NCBI GenBank assembly: GCA_045580225.1
Contig: JAZNNJ010000011.1
Location: 1 to 21,875, forward strand
DNA: 21,875 bases
DNA from: CAUUCF01 sp045580225
GTDB taxonomy: Bacteria; Pseudomonadota; Gammaproteobacteria; UBA9339
Direction of reading: 5' to 3'
In this document: positions 14,251-21,875 of the stretch, one piece after another
How the letters are laid out: each line of letters opens with the position of its first letter
How positions within the stretch are numbered: position 1 is the stretch's first letter
Program-made: the position numbers and the translations under genes
The notes under the pieces: model-generated
Databases searched by the model: none
Told to the model about the DNA's origin: nothing
What the model saw: only the letters and a program-made list of their open reading frames with translations

Positions 14251-14910
14251 TCACCCTTTATTTACATACTTAATACTAAATACTACACCCAACCCGCCTA
14301 AAATATTTCCTAAAGTAACAAAAATTAAATTTTTACACAAAAAAGGTAGCAACGGTGAATTAGATGCAGACCATATAAACATATTAGCAACTGAATGTTC
14401 GAAACCTAAATAAGCAAAGGGTACAATATGTATCGTTACTGCTAAAAATTTCTCTAAATAATTTTCTCGATGCGCTGCATGGTAAATTGCACTACAAACC
14501 AACCAATTACATAAAATCCCTTTTATTACCAATTTTATCCAAGGAATTTGCATCTTAATATCAAGTAATAACATAAATTTATCCGGTGCAGGACCTTTAC
14601 CTAATCTACTCAAGGTATATGCGCCCAAAAAATTACCTAAATAAACAAAACATAATTTCCCCCAGTTTTTCAAACTAGGATTTACTAATCCCCATAAAAT
14701 ATCCCCTGTAAATAATTCTGCTTGGTGAATAATAATCAACATTAAACTAAAACAAAATAAAAAAGCACCTAGTATTTTATTAGGAGTAATAGTAAACATC
14801 CAAGCACCTAAACCTACCCACATACCTGCCCACCAACTATCAAATAGCCAATGTTTTTTATTCATTTTTTGTAATAAATTTTGATAAAAATCTTCAGACA
14901 ACTTAAGCAT
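14251..14910 (-). CDS. Formate/nitrite transporter family channel (FNT)
   Basis: A pentameric-type inner-membrane channel for small monovalent anions such as formate, nitrite, hydrosulfide or lactate. At 219 residues it is shorter than the usual 260-285, but the core is intact: AELFTGD (64-70, omega loop), GILCNWLVC (131-139), GFEHSVANM (169-177) with the central pore His172, and GNILGG (201-206). Six hydrophobic segments can be followed; the shortening is in the termini and loops. The ATG overlaps the ATPase gene by eight bases and has AAGG six bases upstream. Substrate cannot be read from sequence. No formate or nitrite enzyme is nearby. Confidence 0.9.
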   Translation of the reverse strand: MLKLSEDFYQNLLQKMNKKHWLFDSWWAGMWVGLGAWMFTITPNKILGAFLFCFSLMLIIIHQAELFTGDILWGLVNPSLKNWGKLCFVYLGNFLGAYTLSRLGKGPAPDKFMLLLDIKMQIPWIKLVIKGILCNWLVCSAIYHAAHRENYLEKFLAVTIHIVPFAYLGFEHSVANMFIWSASNSPLLPFLCKNLIFVTLGNILGGLGVVFSIKYVNKG

Positions 14911-17497
14911 AATTAACCTTCTTACATTTTAATCTATAAATTTTTTTAGTAATTTCTACCAATATCAAAGGTATTAAACTACCCAACAAAACCACTACCC
15001 AACCCCAAATGTTTAATTTAGCCAAATCTAAGAAATTACGAATAGCAGGCACAAAAGCAATTATTAATAAAAATCCTAGACTTACGCCGATTAATTTTTC
15101 TAAAACACGATTACGTAATAAACGAATTTGTTTCAAAAAACTATTTGAATCAGAACGCATATCTAAAGCATAAATACTTTGAGTTAAAATTATAGTATAA
15201 AAACTAATTGTAGATGCTATCTGATGACTATAATTAAATTCTGCTAAATAATAAACAAATAAACCTGTAATCGCCATATAACTACCGTATAAAAAAATTT
15301 TCCACAACATTTGACGATTAAAAATTCTATTATTACATGGTATTTGATCCATAATCCCAGGTTCTGGAGGATTCAACCCTAATCCCAACGCTGGAAAAGT
15401 ATCAGTTACCAAATTAAGCAATAATATTTGAATAGCAGTCAAAGGAGACAGATGATTTAATAATAATGCGCTGGCAACTATGATTAATTCAGCAATATTC
15501 CCCGATAACAAATATTGAATAATTTTTTGTAAATTTTGATAAATACGTCGCCCTTCCTTAATAGCACTAACTATCGTAGCAAAATTATCATCTAACAAAA
15601 CCATATCCGCTGCTTCTTTAGCTACTTCTGTACCACTGCCCATTGCAATACCAATATTTGCAGCTTTCAATGCTGGAGCATCGTTTACTCCATCTCCCGT
15701 CATAGCTACTACCTCATTTTGTTTTTGATAAGCCTGAACTAACAACAATTTTTGATGCGGAGCTATCCTCGCAAAGACACACGTATTTTTTAACGCTAAT
15801 ACTAACTGATCCATCGACATTTTTTCTATTTCTTGTCCAGTTAATACCCCATTAATTCTATTCAATAAACCTAATTGCTTGGCAATTGCTAAAGCCGTGT
15901 CAGGATGATCGCCAGTAATCATTGCTAATTTAATACCTGACTTTTGACAAATTTTAATACTTTCTATCGCTTCAGGTTTAGGAGGATCGATCATTCCCAC
16001 TACACCTAAAAAAATGAACTTATTTTTTTTATCAATTTTTTTAGCTAAAGCTAAAGTTCTTAGAGCTTTTTTAGCCAATCCATCATTAAATTCAATAATT
16101 TTTTTATATAAATTTTTATCTAATTCAACAACGCCATTCTCTGTTAAAATAGTACCACATAAACCTAAAACTTCATCTAAAGCTCCTTTTATAAAACTAC
16201 TACCATCTTCATGAACAGTAATCATATAACGATTTTCTGAGCAAAAAGGAACTTCTTGCACCCGAGTATTACTGTTTCTAATACTATCAATATCATAACC
16301 TAATTCACGCGCTAAAAATAAAAATGCTCCTTCTGTTGGATCACCCAAAATTTTATCATCTTCTTTATTATCAAAGTTTGCGTTATTACAAAGCACACCG
16401 CAACTTAATAATTCTCTCATCAAAGGAGTATCAGAAAATTCAACTGCATTAAAATCATCCAATAACGACAATCCAACCTGAACAATCTTCATCCTATTCT
16501 GAGTAAGAGTACCAGTTTTATCACTACATATTACAGTAACTCCCCCTAATGTTTCTACCGCAGGCAAAAAACGTATTAAAGCTTTTTGTCTTGCCATGCG
16601 TTGTACACCAAAGGCCATCGTCATGGTTGCTAAAGTAGGCAATCCTTCTGGAATAGCTGAAATTGCTAAAGCAGAGGCAATTATTAACAAAGGCAACCAT
16701 GGTTGCTGATAATAAAAATTTGAAACTAAAATTAGTCCGGCAATAAGTACAGCAATCCAAGTAATTAATTTACCAACTTCAGCTAATTTTTGTCGAATAG
16801 GCGTAGCTAATTCTTCAGTATGCGCCAATAAATTGGCGATTTTGCCCATTTCTGTAGACATTCCAGTAGCAGTAACAATACCTACTCCATTACCACAAAC
16901 TACAACCGAACCAGAGAAACCATAATTGATACGCTCAGCTAAAATGGTTTCTTCTGGCAATACTACTACTTTTTTATCAATCGGCAACGATTCTCCTGTT
17001 AAAGCAGCTTCTTGAACTTTCAATCCGCTTAACTCTATCCAACGCAAATCAGCAGGTAATACATCTCCTTCATTGGCATAAACTATATCGCCAGGCACAA
17101 GCTGTTCTGAAGAAATATTTATTTTTTTACCATTCCTAATAACCATAACCTTTGGAATAGTCATCTTACGGAGAGCATTTAGAGTATTTTGAGCTCGATA
17201 CTCTTGAAAAACACAAAGAATAATATTTATAAAAACAATTACAGTAATAATAATCATTTCGCTCCATTCCTTTAAAATAGACGAAACAATCACAACCCCC
17301 AATAAAATTAAATTCATTGGATCTTTAAATTCTCTACTTATACGTTGAAATAGAGAAACACCGCTCTTGCTATTTAATACATTACTACCATAAAAATCTA
17401 AACGTCTTTCAACCTCTCTTTCACTTAAACCATCTTTGGATGAATTTAAATGCTGATAAACTGCATCTAAATCTAAACTATGCCATTTCACTTCCAT
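14903..17497 (-). CDS. P-type cation ATPase, P2A calcium-pump-like
   Basis: An 864-residue P-type ATPase that probably exports Ca2+ (or Mn2+). Motifs, numbered from the ATG at 17497: TGES (167-170), PEGLP in M4 (283-287), the phosphorylated Asp326 in CSDKTGTLTQ, KGA (437-439), TGDGVNDAP (600-608), and NLVTD in M6 (695-699). The M5 GNIAE and M6 NLVTD residues match SERCA calcium-site ligands; the M8 position that is Glu in SERCA appears to be Gln (TQSIYAL), as in PMCA pumps, hinting at one site instead of two. The frame is open 11 codons further upstream, but GGAGGAGAGG immediately before MEVKWHS decides the start, giving a 20-base overlap with obgE. Ion choice is inferred. Confidence 0.92.
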   Translation of the reverse strand: MEVKWHSLDLDAVYQHLNSSKDGLSEREVERRLDFYGSNVLNSKSGVSLFQRISREFKDPMNLILLGVVIVSSILKEWSEMIIITVIVFINIILCVFQEYRAQNTLNALRKMTIPKVMVIRNGKKINISSEQLVPGDIVYANEGDVLPADLRWIELSGLKVQEAALTGESLPIDKKVVVLPEETILAERINYGFSGSVVVCGNGVGIVTATGMSTEMGKIANLLAHTEELATPIRQKLAEVGKLITWIAVLIAGLILVSNFYYQQPWLPLLIIASALAISAIPEGLPTLATMTMAFGVQRMARQKALIRFLPAVETLGGVTVICSDKTGTLTQNRMKIVQVGLSLLDDFNAVEFSDTPLMRELLSCGVLCNNANFDNKEDDKILGDPTEGAFLFLARELGYDIDSIRNSNTRVQEVPFCSENRYMITVHEDGSSFIKGALDEVLGLCGTILTENGVVELDKNLYKKIIEFNDGLAKKALRTLALAKKIDKKNKFIFLGVVGMIDPPKPEAIESIKICQKSGIKLAMITGDHPDTALAIAKQLGLLNRINGVLTGQEIEKMSMDQLVLALKNTCVFARIAPHQKLLLVQAYQKQNEVVAMTGDGVNDAPALKAANIGIAMGSGTEVAKEAADMVLLDDNFATIVSAIKEGRRIYQNLQKIIQYLLSGNIAELIIVASALLLNHLSPLTAIQILLLNLVTDTFPALGLGLNPPEPGIMDQIPCNNRIFNRQMLWKIFLYGSYMAITGLFVYYLAEFNYSHQIASTISFYTIILTQSIYALDMRSDSNSFLKQIRLLRNRVLEKLIGVSLGFLLIIAFVPAIRNFLDLAKLNIWGWVVVLLGSLIPLILVEITKKIYRLKCKKVNYA

Positions 17498-18521
17498 AAT
17501 AATCCTCTCCTCCTTTTCCTTGAGAATCACAAATATTTTTAGATAAAAAATCAGCTATATAATTAATTAATTCATTAGTTCCATCTTTTTCTAAAGAAGA
17601 AACTACAAAATATGGTTCTTGCCAATTAATTTTTTTTAAAAATCTACTCACTTTTTCTTGAGTTTCCCGTTCCATGCATAAATCCTTTTTACTAAAAATT
17701 AACCAACGAGGCTTATTTAACAAATCATTCTGATATTTTTCCAATTCTTTCAAAATTATATAATAATCTTTTTCTAAATCACTACTCAAATCAATTAAAT
17801 GTAATAATATCCCTGTCCTAGATAAATGCTTTAAAAAACGAATACCTAAACCAGCACCTTCTGCTGCTCCTTCAATTAAACCCGGAATATCAGCCACTAC
17901 AAAACTACGCTTTCCCGCTTTAACAACCCCTAAATTAGGATACAAAGTTGTAAAAGGATAATCAGCAACTTTAGGGCGTGCTGATGAAATACTACGAATT
18001 AAGCTAGATTTACCAGCATTAGGCAATCCTAATAATCCCACATCAGCAATCAATTTTAATTCTAAACGCAAATTAAGCATTTCTCCAGATTTACCGTAAG
18101 TAAATTTTCTAGGAGCACGATTAGTACTGGATTTAAAACGTAAATTACCTAGACCTCCCTTTCCTCCTCTAGCCAAACAAAAAGGCTCATTACTCATTAA
18201 ATCAACAATCAATTCTTCAGTATCCAAATTGTAAATCATGGTACCCTTTGGCACTTTAATGTACAAATCATCACCTGATTTACCGGTACATTGACTACCC
18301 ATCCCATTTTGACCATTTTTCGCTTCAAAATGTCGAGTATAACGATAATCAACTAAAGTATTCAGTTCTTGATCAACTACAACATAAACACTACCACCAT
18401 CTCCGCCATCTCCACCATCTGGACCACCAAAAGGAATAAATTTTTCTCTCCGAAAACTACTACAACCGTTTCCTCCATCACCAGCTTTTACTCTTATAAT
18501 TACTTCATCAACAAATCGCAT
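17478..18521 (-). CDS. obgE: Obg-family GTPase (CgtA)
   Basis: Essential GTPase for large-subunit ribosome maturation and stress control. The 347-residue protein has the glycine-rich Obg fold (1-158, with GDGGNG, GGPDGGDGGDGG and RGGKGGLGN), then the G domain: G1 GLPNAGKSS (165-173), switch-region TTLYPNLG, G3 DIPG (211-214), G4 SKKD (277-280, in place of NKxD) and G5-like VSSLEKDG (307-314). There is no long acidic C-terminal tail. The start MRFVDE matches the family, with only a weak Shine-Dalgarno, and lies 22 bases inside rsmA. The usual rplU-rpmA-obgE order is not kept. Confidence 0.96.
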   Translation of the reverse strand: MRFVDEVIIRVKAGDGGNGCSSFRREKFIPFGGPDGGDGGDGGSVYVVVDQELNTLVDYRYTRHFEAKNGQNGMGSQCTGKSGDDLYIKVPKGTMIYNLDTEELIVDLMSNEPFCLARGGKGGLGNLRFKSSTNRAPRKFTYGKSGEMLNLRLELKLIADVGLLGLPNAGKSSLIRSISSARPKVADYPFTTLYPNLGVVKAGKRSFVVADIPGLIEGAAEGAGLGIRFLKHLSRTGILLHLIDLSSDLEKDYYIILKELEKYQNDLLNKPRWLIFSKKDLCMERETQEKVSRFLKKINWQEPYFVVSSLEKDGTNELINYIADFLSKNICDSQGKGGEDYYGSEMA

Positions 18522-19249
18522 ATTTTATTACTCAAATTTATCCACTCCTGAATATTTAACTCTTCAGGTCGCTTATCCCCATATTTCCCTAATATTGTTT
18601 GATAACCAACCAAACTATTTTTTAACATTTTTCTTCGAACATTAAAAGCCTTGCTCACTATACTGGAAAATAATTGCTTATCTTTTATCTGATACGGCAA
18701 TACTCTAGGCTCAGCAACCAAAAAAGTTGATTCTACCTTAGGTACCGGATAAAAAGCATCAGCAGGCAAATTAAAACTTTCTTTAACTTCAAAATCTAAC
18801 TGAAACATTATTGATAATTTACCAAAATTTTTTGTTCCAGGTAAAGCTTTTAATCTATCAGCGACTTCTTTTTGCAGCATCACTCCTAAACGTTCTATTT
18901 TTTCTACCATCTCTATAAACTTGAACAATAAAGGAGTTGAAATATTATAAGGCAAATTACCAACAACAATCAACGGGGCAGTCAAACAATGATAATCAAA
19001 TTTTAATGCATCTTGCTGATAAATAGTTAACCCTAAAAACCGTCTTTTTAAATCCGGAACCAAATCACGATCTAACTCAATGGCTACCAATTTTTTGGTT
19101 CTTTCAAACAATAATTCCGTTAAAGCTCCTTTTCCCGGACCAATTTCAACTAAAAGCTGATCTTTAATTTGCAACAATTCCACTATACGTTGCAAAGCTA
19201 CACGATCACGCAAAAAATTCTGCCCAAACCTTTTTTTCGGTCTAAACAT
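18500..19249 (-). CDS. rsmA: 16S rRNA dimethyladenosine transferase RsmA (KsgA)
   Basis: Dimethylates two adjacent adenosines near the 3' end of 16S rRNA using S-adenosylmethionine, a late quality-control step in small-subunit assembly. The 249 residues begin with RPKKRFGQNFL, the family hallmark, then show the SAM-binding VEIGPGKGALTELL (34-47), the acidic IELD (57-60) and the catalytic NLPY (98-101) followed by NISTPLLFKF. The C-terminal helical domain is complete. The ATG overlaps psd by eight bases and the 3' end overlaps obgE by 22. Confidence 0.97.
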   Translation of the reverse strand: MFRPKKRFGQNFLRDRVALQRIVELLQIKDQLLVEIGPGKGALTELLFERTKKLVAIELDRDLVPDLKRRFLGLTIYQQDALKFDYHCLTAPLIVVGNLPYNISTPLLFKFIEMVEKIERLGVMLQKEVADRLKALPGTKNFGKLSIMFQLDFEVKESFNLPADAFYPVPKVESTFLVAEPRVLPYQIKDKQLFSSIVSKAFNVRRKMLKNSLVGYQTILGKYGDKRPEELNIQEWINLSNKICDLLMK

Positions 19250-20030
19250 TAATTTGCTGCCCCATTTTAACGTGTGTTCCTATTTTTAGGCTAGTTTGCA
19301 ACACTTTAGGCAATAAAACAATGACCGTAGACCCAAACTCAAAATATCCAATTTCTTCGCCTTGTTCAAAAGAAAATTTCATCGCATCATAAGTAAAATC
19401 AGCTATCTTGCCCGATAACTCTGGTTTCCATCTCATCCTAATACTACCTACTCCAAAAGCCCCAACTAAAACCATCGCTAACTCCCCCCAAGCAGTATCA
19501 AAATATACAATTATTCGCTCATTTTTAGCAAATATATTTGGATAATAATCAGTTAATTTCGGATTCACCGAAAAAAAAGTACCCGGAACATAAGTCATTT
19601 TTTTCAAAGTACCAGCAATAGGCAAATGAACCCTATGATAATCCCGAGGAGATAAATAAAAACATCCAAAACTGAAAAAATCATTATTTTTATAATCGTT
19701 TTTTCCCAGTAAATCAGCTAAATTAAAGCTTTTGCCTTTAGCATTAATTAAAGTATTATCACGTATTTCTCCCCATTGATACAATATACCATCAACAGGA
19801 GATAAAAAATTATTGGGATTTTGAACAATAAAGCGAGCCCCTTTTTTCAAAGACCGTGCAAAAAAAGCATTAAAACTGGGATACTGACGATAATCTTCAA
19901 GCGCCGCCTCTTTTAAATCAATATCATACAATTTTATAAAAGAACTTATCAAAAAATTCTTTAATTTCGGACGAGTACTGCTAGCCAACTTTCCTAAAAC
20001 CTGAGATAACCACTTCTGTAACATAAACAA
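19242..20030 (-). CDS. psd: Phosphatidylserine decarboxylase proenzyme
   Basis: Makes phosphatidylethanolamine from phosphatidylserine at the inner membrane. The 262-residue proenzyme cleaves itself between Gly and Ser of the GST motif to make a pyruvoyl cofactor; here the motif is FGST (232-235), where many homologs have LGST. The autoproteolytic triad is visible as SPVDG (77-81, Asp80), YHRVHLP (131-137) and Ser234. The start is uncertain: TTG at 20030 has AAGG seven bases upstream, while an ATG two codons later has the same AAGG at 13 bases. It heads the ten-gene chain, 60 bases after the effector gene, with a candidate promoter in that gap. Confidence 0.95.
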   Translation of the reverse strand: MFMLQKWLSQVLGKLASSTRPKLKNFLISSFIKLYDIDLKEAALEDYRQYPSFNAFFARSLKKGARFIVQNPNNFLSPVDGILYQWGEIRDNTLINAKGKSFNLADLLGKNDYKNNDFFSFGCFYLSPRDYHRVHLPIAGTLKKMTYVPGTFFSVNPKLTDYYPNIFAKNERIIVYFDTAWGELAMVLVGAFGVGSIRMRWKPELSGKIADFTYDAMKFSFEQGEEIGYFEFGSTVIVLLPKVLQTSLKIGTHVKMGQQINV

Positions 20031-20050
20031 TAAATAACCTTAACCGGGCT

Positions 20051-20080
20051 AATATAACCCAAAACCGTGTCGAAAAGCAA
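20051..20080 (-). promoter_or_regulatory. Possible promoter of the psd-parE gene chain
   Basis: TTGCTT (20075-20080, minus strand), an 18-base spacer and TATATT (20051-20056), some 20 bases before the psd start. It lies in the only gap available to drive this group separately from the effector gene. Confidence 0.5.
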
Positions 20081-20090
20081 CCTATGAACA

Positions 20091-21731
20091 TCAATAAAAC
20101 GACGATTGCAGTGAAGAAAAAGATAATTCTTCTTCATCATCTAACGTGTCATTCTCTCTATTTTCGTTTGCAGCTGATTGTCGATGAAAATTAATTAATC
20201 TTATAACCATATTTTGAATATTATATAAACGTTGTACTTCTTCTCTATAATTATCTTTATTATATGACATTTCATATTGAATATTTTCTATAGATTCACC
20301 TTCAGTTAACAACTTTAATGTTTGCACTAAAAATGGCCCACAAAACTTATCCTCTCCATCAATATACCAAAATCCATCCTCATGAAGTACTCGATTTACT
20401 ACTTGAGGACGTTTTTCATTATCAAATACTTTATCTGCTGCTAACAAAGTTTGAAGTTCATTATTCATAGGATAACCCATCGGATCAATATAAATAAACT
20501 TACCTTCATCTTTTACCAACGCTACCCAATGATTATTAGTAAGCCCATCTTTTAAACTACTATCCAATACGTTAACTCGCATTGGAATAATAAATTTTTC
20601 ATTATCTTGAAACTCAGACCCTCCTAATGCAATTTTTAACTTTTCAATATTATCTATAACTCCATATTCTGAGCTTAATAAACAATAATTTTCCGGTAAA
20701 ATTTCGGTCAAAAGCTTCCGAACTATTTCATCCGAATAGGCTTTAATTCCATCATCTATTATTAACCAACCGTTATCCATTCCACGTTTATCATAATATT
20801 TAAACAAACCTGCACTAATCTTTTCACTAATTTCACCCATTTTTTCATATTCATTGGACACAACCATTCTAAACCAATCAACAATGTCATCGTTATTACT
20901 GAACATAATTTTTTGCCCACCATCAAAAAGATGGTATAATGCCAGATATCTTAGCAACACTGGACCGTATTTAGTAGTATCTTCGCGTCGACCCCCTCCT
21001 ATCTTTGCAACAATACTTTTCTTTTCTTTATCTTCAATTGAAGAATATATCAATAAATAATTACTCATTATTTCAGAATGCTTCTTAACACAAATTACGT
21101 CATTGCTAATTGATGAACACTCCATGCTATCGCGATCATCGCAAGAAAGCAAAATTTTACTCGACTCTAACAAAACACTCAGTTCAGGAAGTACATTTTT
21201 CGACTGCACAGTATCAAAATCCATATAAATTCCACCAAATGCATACAAAATCATACACCTAGCTATATCACTAGCTGCTCCATAATTGGGCGCACTATTT
21301 TGAACATTTTCAGGATTTCTAAAATAGTCAATTAATTTTCTTAATTCTGATTCTACTCCTAAAATCCTTAATGCTTTTAGCTTTTTACGTAACAAATTAT
21401 CTTTATCAAAATTAAGCACCAGAACTCTAGGAATACCTTCGTCAACAATACTATCAAAATTTTCCGATACTTCAATTGACGGTCTATTATTTCGCAAAAA
21501 ACTTATTGATGACCCATACGAATTACTATCCGTCCATAAACAAATTTTATAATGCGGATTTTTAATCGCCCAACCTACAAGCCTCTCCATATTATAATTA
21601 ACTTTCTCACCAATTTTCTTAACAATGTTTCCATGAGGATCCGCTTGTAATATTGGGGAAGAAACTTTAGTTATTTCGCGACCAAACCAAATAAAATGCA
21701 ACAAATTTTCTTGCGTGTCACCTGGATACAT
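20091..21731 (-). CDS. Predicted Dot/Icm effector: TcdA/B-type glycosyltransferase plus CE-clan protease-like domain
   Basis: A 546-residue protein without a signal peptide. Residues 1 to about 290 form a sugar-nucleotide glycosyltransferase of the DXD/GT44 type: LHFIWFG (11-17, Trp15), SDIAR (154-158) and the metal-binding YMDFD (Asp171, Asp173), in the order seen in clostridial toxins. The C-terminal half carries NNHWVALV (His401), FIYIDPMG (Asp416) and KFCGPFLV (Cys464), the His-Asp-Cys order of Ulp1/ElaD/SseL-type cysteine proteases acting on ubiquitin-like tags. The usual oxyanion Gln about six residues before Cys is not seen. The tail is rich in Glu/Asp then Ser (DDEEELSFSSLQSS), a Dot/Icm E-block. 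The ATG at 21731 is chosen because AGGTGG lies five bases upstream; a GTG three codons earlier overlaps that site. Host targets are unknown. Confidence 0.8.
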   Translation of the reverse strand: MYPGDTQENLLHFIWFGREITKVSSPILQADPHGNIVKKIGEKVNYNMERLVGWAIKNPHYKICLWTDSNSYGSSISFLRNNRPSIEVSENFDSIVDEGIPRVLVLNFDKDNLLRKKLKALRILGVESELRKLIDYFRNPENVQNSAPNYGAASDIARCMILYAFGGIYMDFDTVQSKNVLPELSVLLESSKILLSCDDRDSMECSSISNDVICVKKHSEIMSNYLLIYSSIEDKEKKSIVAKIGGGRREDTTKYGPVLLRYLALYHLFDGGQKIMFSNNDDIVDWFRMVVSNEYEKMGEISEKISAGLFKYYDKRGMDNGWLIIDDGIKAYSDEIVRKLLTEILPENYCLLSSEYGVIDNIEKLKIALGGSEFQDNEKFIIPMRVNVLDSSLKDGLTNNHWVALVKDEGKFIYIDPMGYPMNNELQTLLAADKVFDNEKRPQVVNRVLHEDGFWYIDGEDKFCGPFLVQTLKLLTEGESIENIQYEMSYNKDNYREEVQRLYNIQNMVIRLINFHRQSAANENRENDTLDDEEELSFSSLQSSFY

Positions 21732-21765
21732 ACTAGCCACCTAAAGATTATTAATTGTAATTTAA

Positions 21766-21819
21766 TATTTGATAGCATATATAAAATTTAAAGTAAAGAT
21801 ATATTTAAATTATCAAATA
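21766..21819. repeat. Inverted 9-bp half-sites upstream of the effector gene
   Basis: TATTTGATA (21766-21774) and its exact complement TATCAAATA (21811-21819) are separated by 36 bases of very AT-rich DNA, starting about 35 bases before the effector ATG. They may be paired binding sites for a regulator. No convincing -35/-10 pair could be fixed in this region. Confidence 0.4.
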
Positions 21820-21875
21820 ATTAATAAACATTAAAATCAACAAAATATTTATGTTATAACAATAAAATTCCGCCT

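Noticed and set aside
16524..16760. Minus-strand open frame of 78 codons within the ATPase gene
   Set aside because: It is a different frame of conserved ATPase sequence, with composition unlike a real protein.
21815..21845. PmrA-box-like TTAAT repeats upstream of the effector
   Set aside because: The two TTAAT words are ten bases apart instead of the eleven of the Legionella PmrA box, and such words are common in this AT-rich stretch.
1..21875. CRISPR array, insertion sequence or prophage
   Set aside because: No regularly spaced repeats, transposase, integrase or phage genes were seen on either strand.

Overview
The window looks like a piece of a low-GC chromosome from an intracellular, Dot/Icm-carrying gammaproteobacterium of the order Legionellales (Coxiella/Legionella/Rickettsiella-like). 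The grounds are a dotD-dotC-dotB cluster for a type IVB secretion system, gammaproteobacterial housekeeping genes (LptM, YfgM-like, DolP-like, ParE, PlsC, Psd), dense packing with overlapping genes, and a large eukaryote-directed enzyme at one end. The genus cannot be fixed from sequence reading alone.

Layout. 1-504: AT-rich DNA with no gene that I can recognise. 505-4218 (minus): an operon read purA > hpt > plsC-like > CPLC membrane protein > helical hypothetical > tRNA-Arg(CCU), driven by a promoter at 4244-4271. 4355-6241 (plus): a YbgC-like thioesterase, a secreted beta-rich protein with its own promoter and a palindrome over the predicted transcription start, and an overlapping NudF-type Nudix hydrolase. 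6363-9123 (minus): dotD-dotC-dotB followed by a small TSCPD protein. 9245-9364 (plus): a 39-residue LptM-like lipoprotein wedged between the dot operon and parE. 9353-20030 (minus): a ten-gene chain, psd-rsmA-obgE-Ca ATPase-FNT channel-hisS-yfgM-BON lipoprotein-M50 protease-parE, in which nearly every junction overlaps. 20091-21731 (minus): a predicted Dot/Icm effector.

The genes cover purine salvage (Hpt makes IMP or GMP; PurA commits IMP to AMP), phospholipid synthesis (PlsC, Psd), ribosome maturation (RsmA, ObgE), envelope biogenesis (LptM, BON lipoprotein, YfgM-like) and host interaction (DotBCD and the effector).

The most notable object is the effector. It joins an N-terminal TcdA/TcdB-type glycosyltransferase domain with a DXD motif to a C-terminal domain carrying a His...Asp...Cys-Gly pattern like CE-clan (Ulp1/ElaD/SseL-type) ubiquitin-like proteases, and it ends in a glutamate-rich E-block tail typical of Dot/Icm substrates. 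Other notable points are a 19-base element shared by the purA and dotD promoters (with a 2-base insertion), the orphan lptM, and a gene pair at the end of the purA operon that resembles proteins I associate with Patescibacteria (CPR).
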